A stretch of DNA of 64,000 bases from contig CM018035.1 in NCBI GenBank assembly GCA_008638375.1, forward strand, positions 7,191,077 to 7,255,076. The letters run 5' to 3'. Position 1 is the first letter of the stretch, and the number at the start of each line of letters is the position of its first letter. The position numbers and the translations under genes are program-made. This stretch comes from Nyssa sinensis. Taxonomy: Eukaryota > Streptophyta > Magnoliopsida > Cornales > Nyssaceae. The notes under the pieces are model-generated. The model searched no databases. It saw only the letters and a program-made list of their open reading frames with translations, and was not told where the DNA came from. Shown here in pieces: positions 12,706 through 24,788 of the stretch.

Positions 12706-13402
12706 TTAAAAAAATTGATGATTTTGGGTGATATATCTCCACTTGATTCACTAATTAGTTTGGCACATAAAAATCAAGAATAAATATAAAAAAATAAAAG
12801 ACTTATTAATTGAGTGTTGGATAAAAAATTAATTAACTATTTCTTTTATCTATAGTTTATGTTTTATATATTATGTAATGAGGAAGTGATAGACTTAATA
12901 AAAAAAATAAGTTTTTCTAAAATGCTATTTTGAATAAAAAATAGAATTTATGTAATTGTTCTTGATTTAATTTTTATTTTAAGTAACAAACCATTTAAAT
13001 ATTTCTTCCTCATCAAAATTTTCATTTCTTTCATTGTAGAGAAATTATGTCATTTAAGATTGGTTTTAACAAAAACTATATCATTATCTCATAAACAAGA
13101 AAATACCAGAACCAGCACAATCCTGTTCAATTTCGAAATAATTACTCATTTGTATATAATTTAACACGTACTTAAAATAAGAGCTGAATAATTAATTACA
13201 AAACAATGTGATAGAGAGAGCAAGCACAACAAACAGCACTCCGAAAACTTGTTTCTTATTAACATAGATTACACCAATAACGCACAATAATTTTTTCCCT
13301 AAAGATTACATGCCACTTCGCAATTGAAATTAAAAGAAACAAAAAAGAGTATGATTACATTCCAAGTTACTGTCCCCAAACAGATACTCTGACAAAATTC
13401 TA

Positions 13403-14238
13403 TCAATTCTTTTCACTTGCACTTCTATTGATGGACCACAACTTCCTGAACATCCCTTTGGGTCGAGTAGGGTGAGCACAAAGAGCCTTAACTTTCGAGG
13501 ATTTTCCAATTCCGTCTGTAAAATTCTCGTCCAAGTCATTGTCTTCAGCCAGCTTCATCCTTAAAGTTGAAAGCTTCGACTTTGGTGATTTAAGGCCAGA
13601 GACACCACTGATCCTCTGCTGGAACAGTTGTATGGGTGCTCGGCTTCGATGGGTCATCATGTGTTGGAAGAAGTGCCTTGATGTTGTTAGGCAGCTCAGT
13701 CACTTGGCCACCAGCCATGGCAACTCTAGCTTGCTCGAAGAATAGGACTTGGACTGTGTTGGTTACTGCCTTACTGGAATCAGGGGAACCAAATAAAGGT
13801 GAACAAGTGATGTATCACATTCCTATGCATATTCATCTCATTATATCAGCTTAATTGAAATAAATTATGGTTATGTTGCTCTTCAAGATTCCATAATGCA
13901 TTTACACCTAATTGGAGAGGTCATATTAATCCTAATAAATGACAAACCCTGAATAGGAAAATATCCTAAGGTCAAGGGAGTTGGTTATCTGCTAAAATGA
14001 TGGTGACCCACATCCTAATTTCTAACCACTGATATACATGTCCAAAGTTCTTTATTTTTTATTTTTTGGTTTTCAGTTCTACTGTGAATTATGGTGATTT
14101 TGTGAACAAGGGTGTTATTTGAAAAAAACACAAACAATAACATGAAAGAAACTCATAAGGAGATCAGGAAAAGGATCATTACCTTGAGGTATATGTCAAT
14201 TGCTCTGTATAAATCATCATGATCAAGCCTCCCAAAAT
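13403..14238 (-). pseudogene. NPH3-domain (BTB/POZ NPH3 family) gene fragment
   Basis: Two exons survive. The first (14238-14183) encodes 'HDDLYRAIDIYLK' ending at a GTAATG donor, the start of the conserved NPH3 C-terminal block. The second (13773-13403, after a CCAG acceptor) encodes 'VQVLFFEQARVAMAGG', then after a frame change 'KLSTLRMKLAED' and 'MFRKLWSINRSASEKN' plus a stop, the usual C-terminus of these phototropin-signalling/auxin-transport adaptors. Missing are the BTB domain, most of the NPH3 domain and the ~40 residues normally between the two blocks. A net +1 shift near 13612 breaks the second exon. The intron between the two exons is present, so this is a DNA-level copy. It is most likely captured by the surrounding MULE. 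Confidence 0.8.
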
Positions 14239-14353
14239 CTGGTACATATCATTAACAAAGCTTACAATTGCTACAAAAGGAAATGAATGTAAATATTATT
14301 TCTTAATTCTAAATAAAAAGACAAAAAGAATTTTGAATAGAGGTTCAACTTAC

Positions 14354-14984
14354 TTCTCAAGTATTTTGTTGTGTTAGGAAATGTTTTCAACGCCTGAAAG
14401 TGCAAAACAAGTATGGATAAGAACACACATTCCTAACATTTAATATAATTATCTACAATATTACCATCAAACTTTGAACTAATTAGATTGAAAACAGTTC
14501 AGAACCCCCACCTACGATTGCAGCAGAGTAGAGCAAAGCTTGAAATTTCTGCAAAAATGATTATTAACAGAATGTTATTCTTTCCATTTACCATCCCTTC
14601 AAACCATTAAAGTATCAACAATAATGTATTTGTATCACAAGAAATGGGACTCAAATTATCACGGACTTTTTGGATTGAAAAAATTATTTTAAGGACTTTT
14701 AGTATTTTTCCTATTATTCTTCTTCAGCAATGGATCAAAACTCTCCATTCTTAGCAACAGCTTCATGGCTAGTTGGAACACTTTGTTCTCATGGGATGTC
14801 AAAAGTGCGAAGCCAACACAATATTCATTTTGCAGAAAAATGATAATCACTCATACACAATTCACACTCAAATAATAGTGTTATGTCAGACTCACATCGA
14901 TAGTGGATGCATCATCTCCTATGGTATAATTTGCAGATGCACGCAAAGCCTTTGTCTTTTCATCCACTTCATCCAAAGTATAAG
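14354..14984 (-). pseudogene. Unidentified three-exon gene fragment
   Basis: Three short minus-strand stretches have good AG/GT borders. 14984-14896 encodes 'YTLDEVDEKTKALRASANYT' (first part) and ends at GTGAGT. 14548-14516 encodes 'KFQALLYSAAI' and ends at GTAGGT. 14393-14354 encodes 'ALKTFPNTTKYLR' with GTAAGT. They look like consecutive exons of one host gene, which I cannot name. They sit between the ENR and NPH3 fragments in the same orientation, so they are probably part of the same captured chimera. Confidence 0.45.
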
Positions 14985-16209
14985 CTGCCAATAAACATCA
15001 AATCAATTTCTTAAAATGACTGCAAAAAGAATCATGCTATCTAATAAAATAATGACCAATGATAAGTAAAATAATGACCAAGTTTATGTCAAGCTGCAGC
15101 AATCTTTTCTTTTCTTTTTCTTTGAAAAAAAAAAATCAGTCACTGGCCTTGACTCGTTGAACCCTTCATCACTATGTTTTTTAGTCTGTGCAGGCTGGAT
15201 TCATCACTCGTTGGTTGATTAATTCGTTGAAAGTGATTAAATTAGTTCTTGCTTTGAAAAAATCTGTTAGTTCTAATTGGATGAAAATGATTTTTTTAAA
15301 ATCACTTATGAAATAAAGCAATTAAAACATAATCAAGTTGTCGGCTGATTATTTTTCAAACAGGAAAATGCTGGGGCTAAGAATCTAATCTAAAAGTTCT
15401 TCAAAATAAACTGCTTTTCTGTTACACATAACCAAACATGATTTTAACAAATATCTTAAAAAATTCAAACAACAACTCAACAAATTATAACGGCAAGTGT
15501 ATCATGCAGTTGCTGGCTTGTGAACTATCTGTGATTTTCAATCTTCGGATTTGCGTACTAGTATTTGCCACCACATAATGCACAAAAGTGATATTTTCTT
15601 CTTCCCACTAGATAATACAGAAAACCATATAATGGTAAGTGTACTTTCTGTAATGGATTGCTAGTCATACTTTGTTCTTCCCACCACATAATACTGATTG
15701 AACCTTTGAAAATGATTGTTTAATATTACACATATTGAAATTTCTACAGTAACAACTTTTTCCTGCAGCTTTATGAGAAAATGATAGTCTCTACAAAAGG
15801 AACAGATACTCATGACAATATGGGGGCCGCTGGCCAAGCCATTATAGGGTGATTCCACAAGAGCGTGAATATTCAAAATTCCTGCATCTCTAAGTTATAA
15901 TATTGCACATTGTCAAATGCATTGGTGATAGTTTTTGGGGCCAATGAGAGACGGCTAAACCGAAAAAGTTAAACCTACAGACTGTTGCAAGGTGGTAGAT
16001 CCTCCACTCAAGTTCTATTACTATCTGAAGATTCTGAACCACTAGACATCATGTCTCAACATTTGGCAAATGCTAGAATTTGAATGATGGACCTACCATT
16101 AACCTTCACACGTATGATGTACAAGACTTCTTTTCTTCTTTTTTCACAAAACCAAGCATTTTAAAAATAGTAATATCAACAATGGAAGGGAGATAAAGAG
16201 GGAAATTAC

Positions 16210-16572
16210 CGGCAGATAATGTGTTGACCCTAATTTTATGTTTTCTTCCAGCTTCAAAAGCAAGCACCTAATAAGTCAATAGATTTGAAGTACTGGCCTT
16301 AAGAATAAAAGTAAAAATAAAGAACACAAAACTACAGTGGATGCAAAAACTTGGATAGCAGTTAGGGAGAACTCACTTTTGTGTCACTCTCTAGTGCTGC
16401 TTTTGCTGAACTCATGCCTCCACCATAACTGTGTGATATAGTCTAAAATTATTGACTCTTCCCCACACTAAATTTTCAGTTTGGAGACAATGCAGTAGAC
16501 AAGACAGAGAACACATACCCTGGAATGATCCTCTCAGAAGCAATGTAAGTAAGAGAAATTGAAGAACCACAG
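16210..16572 (-). pseudogene. Enoyl-ACP reductase (FabI/MOD1-type) gene fragment
   Basis: Three exons with intact GT-AG introns are seen. 16572-16519 encodes 'SISLTYIASERIIPG'. 16428-16377 encodes 'YGGGMSSAKAALESDTK'. 16268-16210 encodes 'VLAFEAGRKHKIRVNT'. Joined, they match the segment of the plastid NADH enoyl-ACP reductase of fatty-acid synthesis that contains the catalytic YxxxxxxK-type motif, here Y..GMSSAK. The N-terminal NAD-binding half, the transit peptide and the C-terminal ~90 residues are absent on both sides. It is therefore a captured internal piece and not a functional gene. Codon phases agree across both introns. Confidence 0.82.
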
Positions 16573-17062
16573 CTGCAGGAAAGAAAAACACACTATAAAT
16601 TTCATTATCAAGAAGAGAAAAACAGTTTGAAAATTTCACAGTTAATTGTGTGAAAATAATAAAAGGGTGAAATACCAACCTCAGCTGTTTTCATTGTTAA
16701 CCACTTCTAAATTCTCTCTCTACCCTGTCCCTGACCCTCTGTCTCTAAGTTTATAGACAGAAAAATCAAATCAAGATCCCAACATAACCAGCAGAAAAAT
16801 CAAATCAAGATCCCAACCTAACCAGCCATCTCTGAATTGGGTTTGGAGCCAGAAATCTGATGCCAAGTTTGAACCTATCTGAACTGGTTCTCTCAGCATC
16901 TTTCATTGGCAGCACACCTTGCCTACCAGTACACTGCCATTGCTGCCCCAAGTCATCGTTTCCATCTTTCTCTCTGATCTTGCTGATTTCAGTAAACCAC
17001 TGACTGATTAGAAGAAGGAAAAAAATTGGTGCAAGTAACTGTTACATCTGACCATCCAGTTC

Positions 17063-19476
17063 TTAATTGTGCGGATGACCCTTGATTCTTTTCAAAGTAG
17101 GATTGGGGCACAAAGATGGACCAGTGGGCTCATCCCAATAATCTGGATGGTGAAGAGGGTGGAATTCAGATGCATATATAGCCATATTTTTTGACAACTT
17201 GTAACATTCATCTATGCAACTCCATCCATCAATAGAAGCTTGTGCAAACACCGCTAAGGCGTGAGAACATGGAATTCTGTAGATAACCCATTTCCCACAT
17301 GAACATACACCATCATGTGTTAATACCGCATGTGAGTTACCCCTCCTCGTCATCACTGCAGCCTCACCGGAGTTTTTGTTGAACTCGATGATGCGATGTC
17401 CACTTAACTTAGATTGGTAATGCAAAATCTTTGTGATAGCAAAAGGAGTATATGTGCAACCATCGCATAAACCTTGCTGCCCAAAAGCTCGCCTACCACA
17501 AAAGTATTTGACAAGACGATAAAAAATAAGTTGTACACACGCAGATATTGGCAAATTTCGTGCACCTTTCAACACACCATTAAAAACCTCAGAGATGTTG
17601 GTAGTCAAATGTCCATAGCGTCGACCACCATCATGTGCAATTGTCCATTGTACTGCAGGTATGCTATTCAACCACGTCCATGCCTTCGGATTTTTGGTTT
17701 TAATTTCCTGCATAATGGAATTGAATTTGCGTATTTGATGTGCACTCCCAGCAGCCCAAACAAGCGACTTCAGATGGGCATCCTTGAATTTGCTATTGAA
17801 ATTGCTACGCACGTGTCGTAAGCAAAACCTGTGATATGCGTTAGGCTCCTGCCATCCAGAATTGACATTATTGACTGCAGCAATTATATCCTTATGTTGA
17901 TCAGATATCAAACAAATCCCTTGTCTCATTCCCACAACATGCAGCCTTAGTAAAGTAAGGAACCATAACCAACTGTTGTAACTCTCCTCTTCAACAATTG
18001 CAAATGCGAGGGGAAAAAGTTGATTATTACCATCAATAGCCATTGCAATTAACAACTTCCCCTTGTATTTCCCATACAATTGTGTGCCATCAATACTGAT
18101 AAGTGGCCGACAATGCACAAATCCCTGAATTGATGCACTAAGCGACCAAAAAATTCGACCAAATTGTACCACATCTCGGTTGTCAGTATTACAATGCAAC
18201 CATTTCACAATTGTGCCTGGATTATATTTAACAAGGGCTCCCATAAATTTAGGCAACAACCTATACGAGCTCTCCCAATCCCCAAATATCATAGCAATTG
18301 CTTTCTCCTTTGCAATCCAAGCTTTCCTGTAGGAGATATTGTAATTGTATTTTTCTTGCATTTGCTTCACAATTGAATCTATCTTGATTGTAGGATCAAC
18401 CCTCACTACACCTTGTATCTCACTTGCAATTAACTTGGAATCTAATTGCACATGATCCAAGTTCATCCGCGAGGGTAAACAAGTGTGTAGGGCCCTCATA
18501 TTTCGTGATTTCAAATCTTCCAGTCTTTTTTCTTTTAATAGCACGTAGCCTCCATTTGCACCCACACTCTTCATATAGTTTACACCTCACAACCCATATT
18601 TCAGTATTGCTTTCAAGCACCTCGTACTGATGGTGGGATCTTATTGAAAATTCTTTGACAGCATGTTGTAATTTTTCTTTATCGTTGAAAACAATGCCTT
18701 TAGCCAACTCATCGCGCAATGGATCCCAACTCTGAGTATGGTGTGGAAGGGTTGAACCACTACTATCAACATCATCTCCAAAATCCACATTTAAAAAAAA
18801 TGGAGAATCAGCCTTATGCAAAGGAATGCTATGCTCACCGGGTTCATTCGTGTCATCTTTATCAGCCAATTGCACCACATCATTGTCTTCATCCGATATG
18901 GCAGCACAATCATTTAAATTTATGTTGTGGTTGCAAATGTCCTCACTTTCAACCTGAACAAGATGCTCAATAAGAAACGACATATGTTCTCTATGACATG
19001 TATTATTTATCAACACGGGACTGACAGTTTGAGGTGCCATGGGGATAGAGTTGGCAATTGGACCATTCATTATCTCGTGTGAGCAATCGAGTATAAGAAC
19101 CAGATTCCATCTCTAGCGGTTGAGAAACCGCACAAGGATGATGCACATTTTCCTTCTTCACATACAAGTCGATGCCATATAAGGCCTGATTTTCTAAAAC
19201 AACTTCAATCATTGTTTGCACAGTCTCATCATCAACTACTTCTAATGGTATGTAATTGTTGTGGTTGATTGGAAATCGGCAGATCATCTTTAGGCAGAAT
19301 TCTGTCATATCCACCTTCATGATAGCATACATCTTTGCCAAAAGTTCAGTATAAGTTGTTCCCCTTCTTAACATAATGCTTCGTCGAGCATTCATATCAT
19401 ACCATATACTACCTTGTTCCCCATAACAAATATTTCCTCCCCAATAACATAATACAGGTATTGCTGTTCCAGCCAT
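17063..19476 (-). CDS. MULE (MuDR-type) transposase, two frame breaks
   Basis: Three overlapping minus-strand frames together make one ~800-residue transposase. Frame 1 (19476-~19070) has the N-terminal PB1-like domain found in many plant MULEs. Frame 2 (~19070-~18490) has an acidic linker and the MuDR DNA-binding domain (W..C...GC.WRLRA...F.I..Y.GP). Frame 3 (~18490-17063) is an intact catalytic core: the DDE residues are Asp in 'SIDGTQLY' and 'LISDQHKDI' and Glu in 'NISEVFNG', with 'YHRFCLRHVRSNF' between. A SWIM zinc finger follows (CSC...PCSHA, near residues 424-438 of that frame). The frame changes at about 19070 and 18490 are each a net single extra base, so the copy is either recently disabled or mis-sequenced. 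No introns are needed. It could supply transposase to relatives if the breaks are artefacts. Confidence 0.88.
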
Positions 19477-20182
19477 TTCTAACCTTCAAAAAAGAAATAA
19501 AAGGCATCAAAATTTAGAGAGTATTAGATCATAGTTGATGCTATAATAATTAAATAGCATCAATTGAAAGGGATTAGATGCTATTTAATTACATTACATG
19601 GGGAAAATAGCAATTAATAGTTTGCTGCTCATAAATTATTCAATTTTTAAACAGTTAAAAGTTGGTTTCTCCGTCCTAATATTTTTCATGGATAGAAAAA
19701 ATTTCCTTAGGCAATGAAAGCAAAAATTCTGCAGGAAATATCATTTTTGCAAGAAGGCCCTTTGCTTCATCAGAGCACTTAAGCAGAAATGGCCACAAAA
19801 GATTAGAAAGAGTCCACCGAAAATGATTTACTTTCAGTGAATATCATTTTTAAGTACAAGATTGCAAACAGTCATCTCTTTAGCGGTCAATATTATCAAG
19901 TATCAACAATGTCAAATAAATTAGTAGAGGAATATTTTTCTGTAATCAACTCCTGCATTAGGTGACTGTCATCATGTTTCCCAAATTCTTAGATCTCAAA
20001 GAATGGACCCGACAACCTAAATTGGAAAATCAATACTTGTATGCTATCAATTTTTGGGGTTTAATGAATACTCACTGACAAACATGCACAAATGCTTACC
20101 CCCCCCCCCCCAAAAAAAAAAACACAAAACACACACAAAAACACCCAATATAGGAATCACGGCCTTGTAACATCTAATGCAG
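19477..20182. other. MULE interior, non-coding
   Basis: The region upstream of the transposase start, probably holding its promoter and 5' UTR. No gene is seen. A C-run and A-run lie at 20099-20121. Confidence 0.45.
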
Positions 20183-20698
20183 GTGATGCCAACAAAAAAA
20201 GTGCGATAGAAGAAGTTACTGTCAAGGACAGAGACACCATATGCAGTGGAGAAGACGCGGATCAACTAAACTATCAAGAGGGTGAAAACAAGAAAAACAA
20301 TTCTGAAGAAGCAACATCTGAATTGAATGGTGGTGATCACAGTTGCAGAACAGATAACGAGATGGAGAATATTCATGATCGAACTATAAATGAAGAGGCC
20401 TTTTTGAACTATCTGAATTCTAAGTTAATCTGAACTCCTCAATCATTTCTCAATTCAAATTAATATAATTCATAGGTTGAAATGTCATTGGCCATTCAGG
20501 TGTATGAGGGTCCTAAGATAGCTGAGATGGAAGAGGGCACTGAAAAACAGATAAAACGTGAAGAACACACCATTACAGACCACTCAACAGAATCAACTGG
20601 TGAAGAAAAAACTAAACACTCTCAAGAAGATGAAGCAGAGGCAGAGAAGTCCAAAGCAAAGGTTAGCAAGGAAGTACATTCTACAGCTCTCTCAGTAG
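20183..20698 (+). pseudogene. Unidentified acidic-protein exon pair
   Basis: An exon-like stretch after a GCAG acceptor (from 20183) encodes a Glu/Asp/Asn-rich sequence including 'KKSAIEEVTVKDRDT', running to a stop near 20431. A second follows from 20500 after a TTCAG acceptor and encodes 'YEGPKIAEMEEGTEKQIK' and more charged sequence up to a GTTGAA donor at 20699. The composition is that of a low-complexity charged host protein. I recognise no family. It is opposite in strand to the transposase and lies within the proposed element, so it may be another captured fragment. Confidence 0.4.
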
Positions 20699-21039
20699 GT
20701 TGAATATTTTGTTTTGGTTCTCTTTCATTCTCTCCGATTTATTAACGCTGCCCCTGAAACATGAACTGCTCTAATATGATCACGACTATGTCCACATCAT
20801 ATATCATATCATTTGAGTGAGATAGAGAGGGTATTAACAGATCATTGACAGTTGCTTCCTCTAACTGGATTCCAACTCTTCTTGCATCAATAGTGGGTCA
20901 ACAATATAAATTGATCATTTAAATACTCAAAAATCTAAATGACAGAAAATTAAAAAATTCGGAAAGCCCTAATTTTTATGTGACGGAAAATCCAAATTTT
21001 TTTTGTGAGAAAAAAGCCCTAATTTCAGATATCAAGACT

Positions 21040-21512
21040 TCAACTAAGATAATGCGTTACCTTGAGAGTGACGAGAGTGTCGCCTGCTTCACTTTGTGCG
21101 CCTGACGGTCTTGTGCTTGAGGCTGACGAGAGTAACGAGAGAAAATGAGTAACGGAGAGAAAATCTGGAGTTTGAGATGAGAATGGAGAGTTGTAGTTGA
21201 GAAGAAGACGGAGATTTTTTGAGTTCACTTTGGCCTGTATCTGAACTGAAATCCGATTTCAGTTTGTGCGCCTGAGGTGAAACAGAGAGACGAAGAGATG
21301 AGACGAAAGAGAGAGGCGCAACAGAGAGACTGCTTGAACTGAAATCCAATTTCACTTTGGCCTGTAACAGTATTCAAAAAAATAAAAAACCTACCGAAAC
21401 GTTTTTTAAAAGAACGTTTTTTTAAAAACCACCCCAATGTGGTAAATAAGTTGGTAACAACCTTCCTTTTGGAAAAAAAGGTTCACAACCAACCCCTGTT
21501 TGGTAAAAAATT
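21040..21512 (-). repeat. MULE terminal region, right type (copy 1)
   Basis: Holds 'ttcactttgtgcgcctga', 'gagaaaatgagtaacggaga' and 'atctggagtttgagatgaga', all repeated in the same orientation at 26690-26930. It then has 'gtaaataagtt' and 'cttttggaaaaaaaggtt' units and ends in 'ttggtaaaaaattc'. The end aligns with the last ~90 bp before 27448. Confidence 0.75.
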
Positions 21513-21790
21513 CCGGTTTACACGGAGCGGAAGCGAGTTAAATCCTCAACTAACGTAAAAAAAAAAAAAACTTATTTTCCATTCCTAGCGTTGTTTTGAA
21601 CTTAATTATCAAAATAGTGTTATTTTGAAAACGTATTTTCAAAAGATGTTTTCGGTGTGGAAATATTTTTTAAAAAGACGATTTCATAATTTTTAAAAAC
21701 CGAATTTATATGAAAAACAGTCTTTCCAAAAGACGCTTTTAAAAACGTCTTTTGAAAAAACTGCTTTTATTTTTTTATTTTTTTTTTATT
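21513..21790 (+). repeat. MULE-type terminal repeat, left type (copy 2)
   Basis: Starts CCGGTTTACACGGAGCGG, then 'GAGTTAAATCCTCAACTAA', 'CTTATTTTCCA' and 'AACTTAATTATCAAAATAG'. This matches 12506-12705 in the same orientation, with a ~9-bp insertion. Repeated AAAAGACG/CGTCTTTT palindromes follow. Confidence 0.75.
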
Positions 21791-23381
21791 TTTATTTTTT
21801 TTCAGGAAAGCAAATTCCTTGGGTATCTTTGCTCAATAAAATCATGTAAGCAAATTTGCTTTTGAATTCTCAATCTTTGTTCAAGCATATAGGCAACTTT
21901 CTTGTATTCCTTTTTGTGGCCTCAAATGGCTTATTAGATCAATGAATCTCCAGTTATAATATGCAAAATTGCACAATCCAAAACATTTATGATTCAGCCG
22001 AGAGCTGAATAGAGGGCTGCTTTTTTTTTTTTTTTCCTTCTGTTGGGGTGTTCTGATTGTTGGATTTGCTAGCACATGAAAGAAAGAAGATCTCTACAAG
22101 TCAATGTGCTTGTTTGAAAACCCGAGAGCACAGAAATGACCTGTAACAAAATATGCCTGTAAGTGTCAACTAAATCAGGTTTCCCAAAAAAAAATCAGCC
22201 AAACCAAAATGGATCTCAAACATTTGTTGACCTTGCAATCTCATCAAATCAGCTGTATACATGATAATTTCCAAAATAATAGCAGGCAATCTATCTGCTA
22301 AAATTCCCCTTATATTAATTTGAATTAAAGATCAAAATACAAACTATACATTATTTTTTTTTGCAAGCAATACAGCCACCCTTCAAACAACAAAAAAAGG
22401 AACTATTATAAACACGACGATACAGACCCTTGTCATCCATTACCAGAAAATAAAAACGCCTTCTTGTCTATCTTTCTGTGGGTATGGATTAACTTGATAA
22501 CTGTTGAAAGGGAGAACATACGTCCGTTGCTCTGCCTAACAACCACTCACTTGCTGATCCTAGAAAATGTTGATATGCCAAAACAGTGCTGCCATAGTCA
22601 TCTCTACTATTAGACCTATTCCACAATTTATAAAGAAGAAATGCAAGGCTTCAGTATTTTTCCTGCATGTATTTTTTTCCAAAAATTTTATAATGGACAT
22701 TGTTAAATATAATCACCTGGAAACTTTCTTGGACTTCCAGGATTGGTGAAGAGCGGCAGCATTCAAGTATAAGCAACAAAACATCTCCTCCACACTGCCA
22801 TCACATTTACTGATTCCAGACCCTTGATCGTCACTTCCACATGATAAACCAGGTAATTGCACTTGAACTAGTCTGAGTAATTGCCAGGAATTCAACTCCA
22901 ATGCCCTCAGCCGTTGGTAATCTGTAAGCAGAAAATTATAAAGGTCACATAGGATAAGCATAAAAGGCACTACAGATATTATGTCTGCACACTGCCATCT
23001 CCTTCACTCTCCATTTTCATCTTACCATAAGGTCTACATAAATAATAAAATCAGACACTAAATTTTCTAACTGCACCATTTACTGTCATTGCCTCTGAAT
23101 CAAGAACACTAATGCATGCATAAATACCAGAGATTATCAACATTTAGAAATTCATCAGAATATCGCCCAGAAAAAAATAGCATTTTTGTTTTGGAAACCA
23201 GTCAAACTTGAGAGTAAGATAACTCTGAAAACCAAGACATAAACTCCATTTTGCAAGAGTGCTTTATAAAGTTGCTTATATATGCAAAACTCAAACACAA
23301 ACCACTAAACAGGCTAAATAAGGGCTGCAAGTGAGCTGTCCACAAACAGCTCAGGCACACTGAGCTATATACAAAACTCAC
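21791..23381. other. Element interior; possible extra exon
   Basis: Mostly non-coding. A minus-strand stretch from 22921 after a TACAG acceptor reads 'YQRLRALELNSWQLL' in one frame. This faintly resembles the 'RLQALEAD' block that follows the coiled coil in myosin-binding proteins, but the frame does not join the upstream exon, so I leave it uncalled. Confidence 0.3.
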
Positions 23382-24020
23382 CCTGGCTAAACTCATTGCT
23401 AACAAATGAAGTTTTTCCTCCAAATTCTTCAAAAACTGTACAATGTATACTCTTTCATTTTCAAACTCTAACAATAAACTCTTTGCAGTAACTGCACTTC
23501 TATCCCCAATCAACATATCTGTTTCTTCAATTTTATCACAGATATTATATTTATTGGTGACTGAATGTGCACTATTCTTAACATAACTTGCATCTAAATC
23601 CTCTGCTCTCGTTGCCTTCAAATCATAAGTTGGCTCCACCATGTTCTCCAGCATTACCTCTCCAATTTTTTTCCTATATAATTCAAGCTCAGCTTCTAGA
23701 TCTTGTAACCCTTTTTCCTTCTCTGCAAGGAGATCATTTGCTTTTTGCAGTGCTTCCCCATCATACTCAGCTTGCTCTTCCATCAAATCCCAACAAAATC
23801 CATCATTTTCATTGCCAAGCACATGATCAAGTCTTGAGCATAGCAAACATAGAATTTGCAATTTAAAAGAACGGGCAAATTTAGTAACCAAATAGGAGAA
23901 AATTGCGTCAATGAACAGCATCAAGATCAGCAACCATTCAAGAATAGCAGACCTCAAAGCCGAAGTAATACCCCAGGAAACTTTATGCAATCTGACAGAA
24001 GGAGTCCCTTTCACAGCCAT
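23382..24020 (-). pseudogene. Myosin-binding (DUF593/GTD-binding) protein-like, internally deleted
   Basis: The likely start is the Met of 'MAVKGTPSVRLHKVSWGI' at 24020. An N-terminal membrane segment ('SAILEWLLILMLFIDAIFSY') comes next, then 'FKLQILCLLCSRLDHVLGNE', as in plant MyoB/FLOURY1-like membrane proteins that bind myosin XI tails. The text then jumps to 'MEEQAEYDGEALQ' and 'EKGLQDLEAELELYRKK', the second half of the GTD-binding coiled coil. The Cys-rich loop and first half of the coiled coil, well over 100 residues in relatives, are missing without loss of frame. A conserved tail motif 'SLLLEFENERVYI...LEEKLHLL' follows, and the exon ends at a GTGAGT donor after 23382. Probably a captured or decayed copy that could still make a ~213-residue protein. 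Confidence 0.72.
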
Positions 24021-24788
24021 TTCCAAGCAGAATAAAAGGAATTTGGAAAAATAGTGATCATCCAATAAAGAGCAAACTCCAATCTTCCAAAAATAAAATC
24101 AATAATTCAACACTGTCAGGGAATCAATAGAGAGACAAAGAAAATAGTAAAGAATTCAGAACAAAGCAAAGAAAATTTTATATATGATTAACAAAGCAAA
24201 GAAGATCAGTATACAATTAACGAAAATTTTATTTTATTTTTTGCAACAACAGGTTGTTATTATGAGAATATATATATGTGTGTGTGTGTATAGTACCTTC
24301 TTTTTCTCACGATGGCAAAACGTTTGTAAATGTCTCTCAACAGTCCTGTGTAAAAAATTTTAAAATCAAAGCCATCCCCTTTATCTACTTAAAAAGTAGC
24401 AAAACTACCTATTTGACTTTAATATCCTCTGCTCTACTTTCCATAGCCAAAAAATGTAACCAAATCTGCAACCAAATATATGACTTCCGGTGTTAGAACT
24501 TCCATTTAACTTTGAGAGGGTATCATAAATCTGAGTATTACCATTGCCTTCAAATCATTTCCTTTACGCTTTTCACTGAATGAAATGCTCCTTCCTTTAC
24601 TATCTATCTTCATCAAACCAAAAATCTGAGGCACGACTATCATGGAAAGAAAGGAAAAAAGTTAAAAGGGAAGATTTTTAGCTGTAATTGAACCTCAGAA
24701 AGAATACACTAAAAGCATGCATCAGTTGCTCTAATTTATCATAGAACAACAGACTTTTGAAGGAGAAAAAATGAACTACCTCATAAAT
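24021..24788. other. Spacer between captured gene and PMD gene
   Basis: No coding sequence is recognised. A short TG/TA microsatellite lies near 24270-24292. Confidence 0.45.

Larger units (their letters stand above)
12506..21512 (-). mobile_element. Autonomous-type MULE carrying host gene fragments
   Basis: The proposed left end is at 12506-12705 and the right end at 21040-21512. They share inverted similarity built on 'CTTATTT.CCA' and 'AACTTATTTA.CAAAATAG' units. Inside, on the minus strand, are a MULE transposase (17063-19476) and, downstream of it, intron-bearing fragments of an enoyl-ACP reductase gene, an unidentified gene and an NPH3-family gene. A + strand exon pair lies upstream (20183-20698). 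MULEs are known to capture host genes (Pack-MULEs), but those usually lack their own transposase. I did not find a target-site duplication, so the exact ends and the pairing of ends are inference. Confidence 0.55.

Noticed and set aside
17474..17821. 115-codon + strand frame
   Set aside because: Antisense to the transposase catalytic core.
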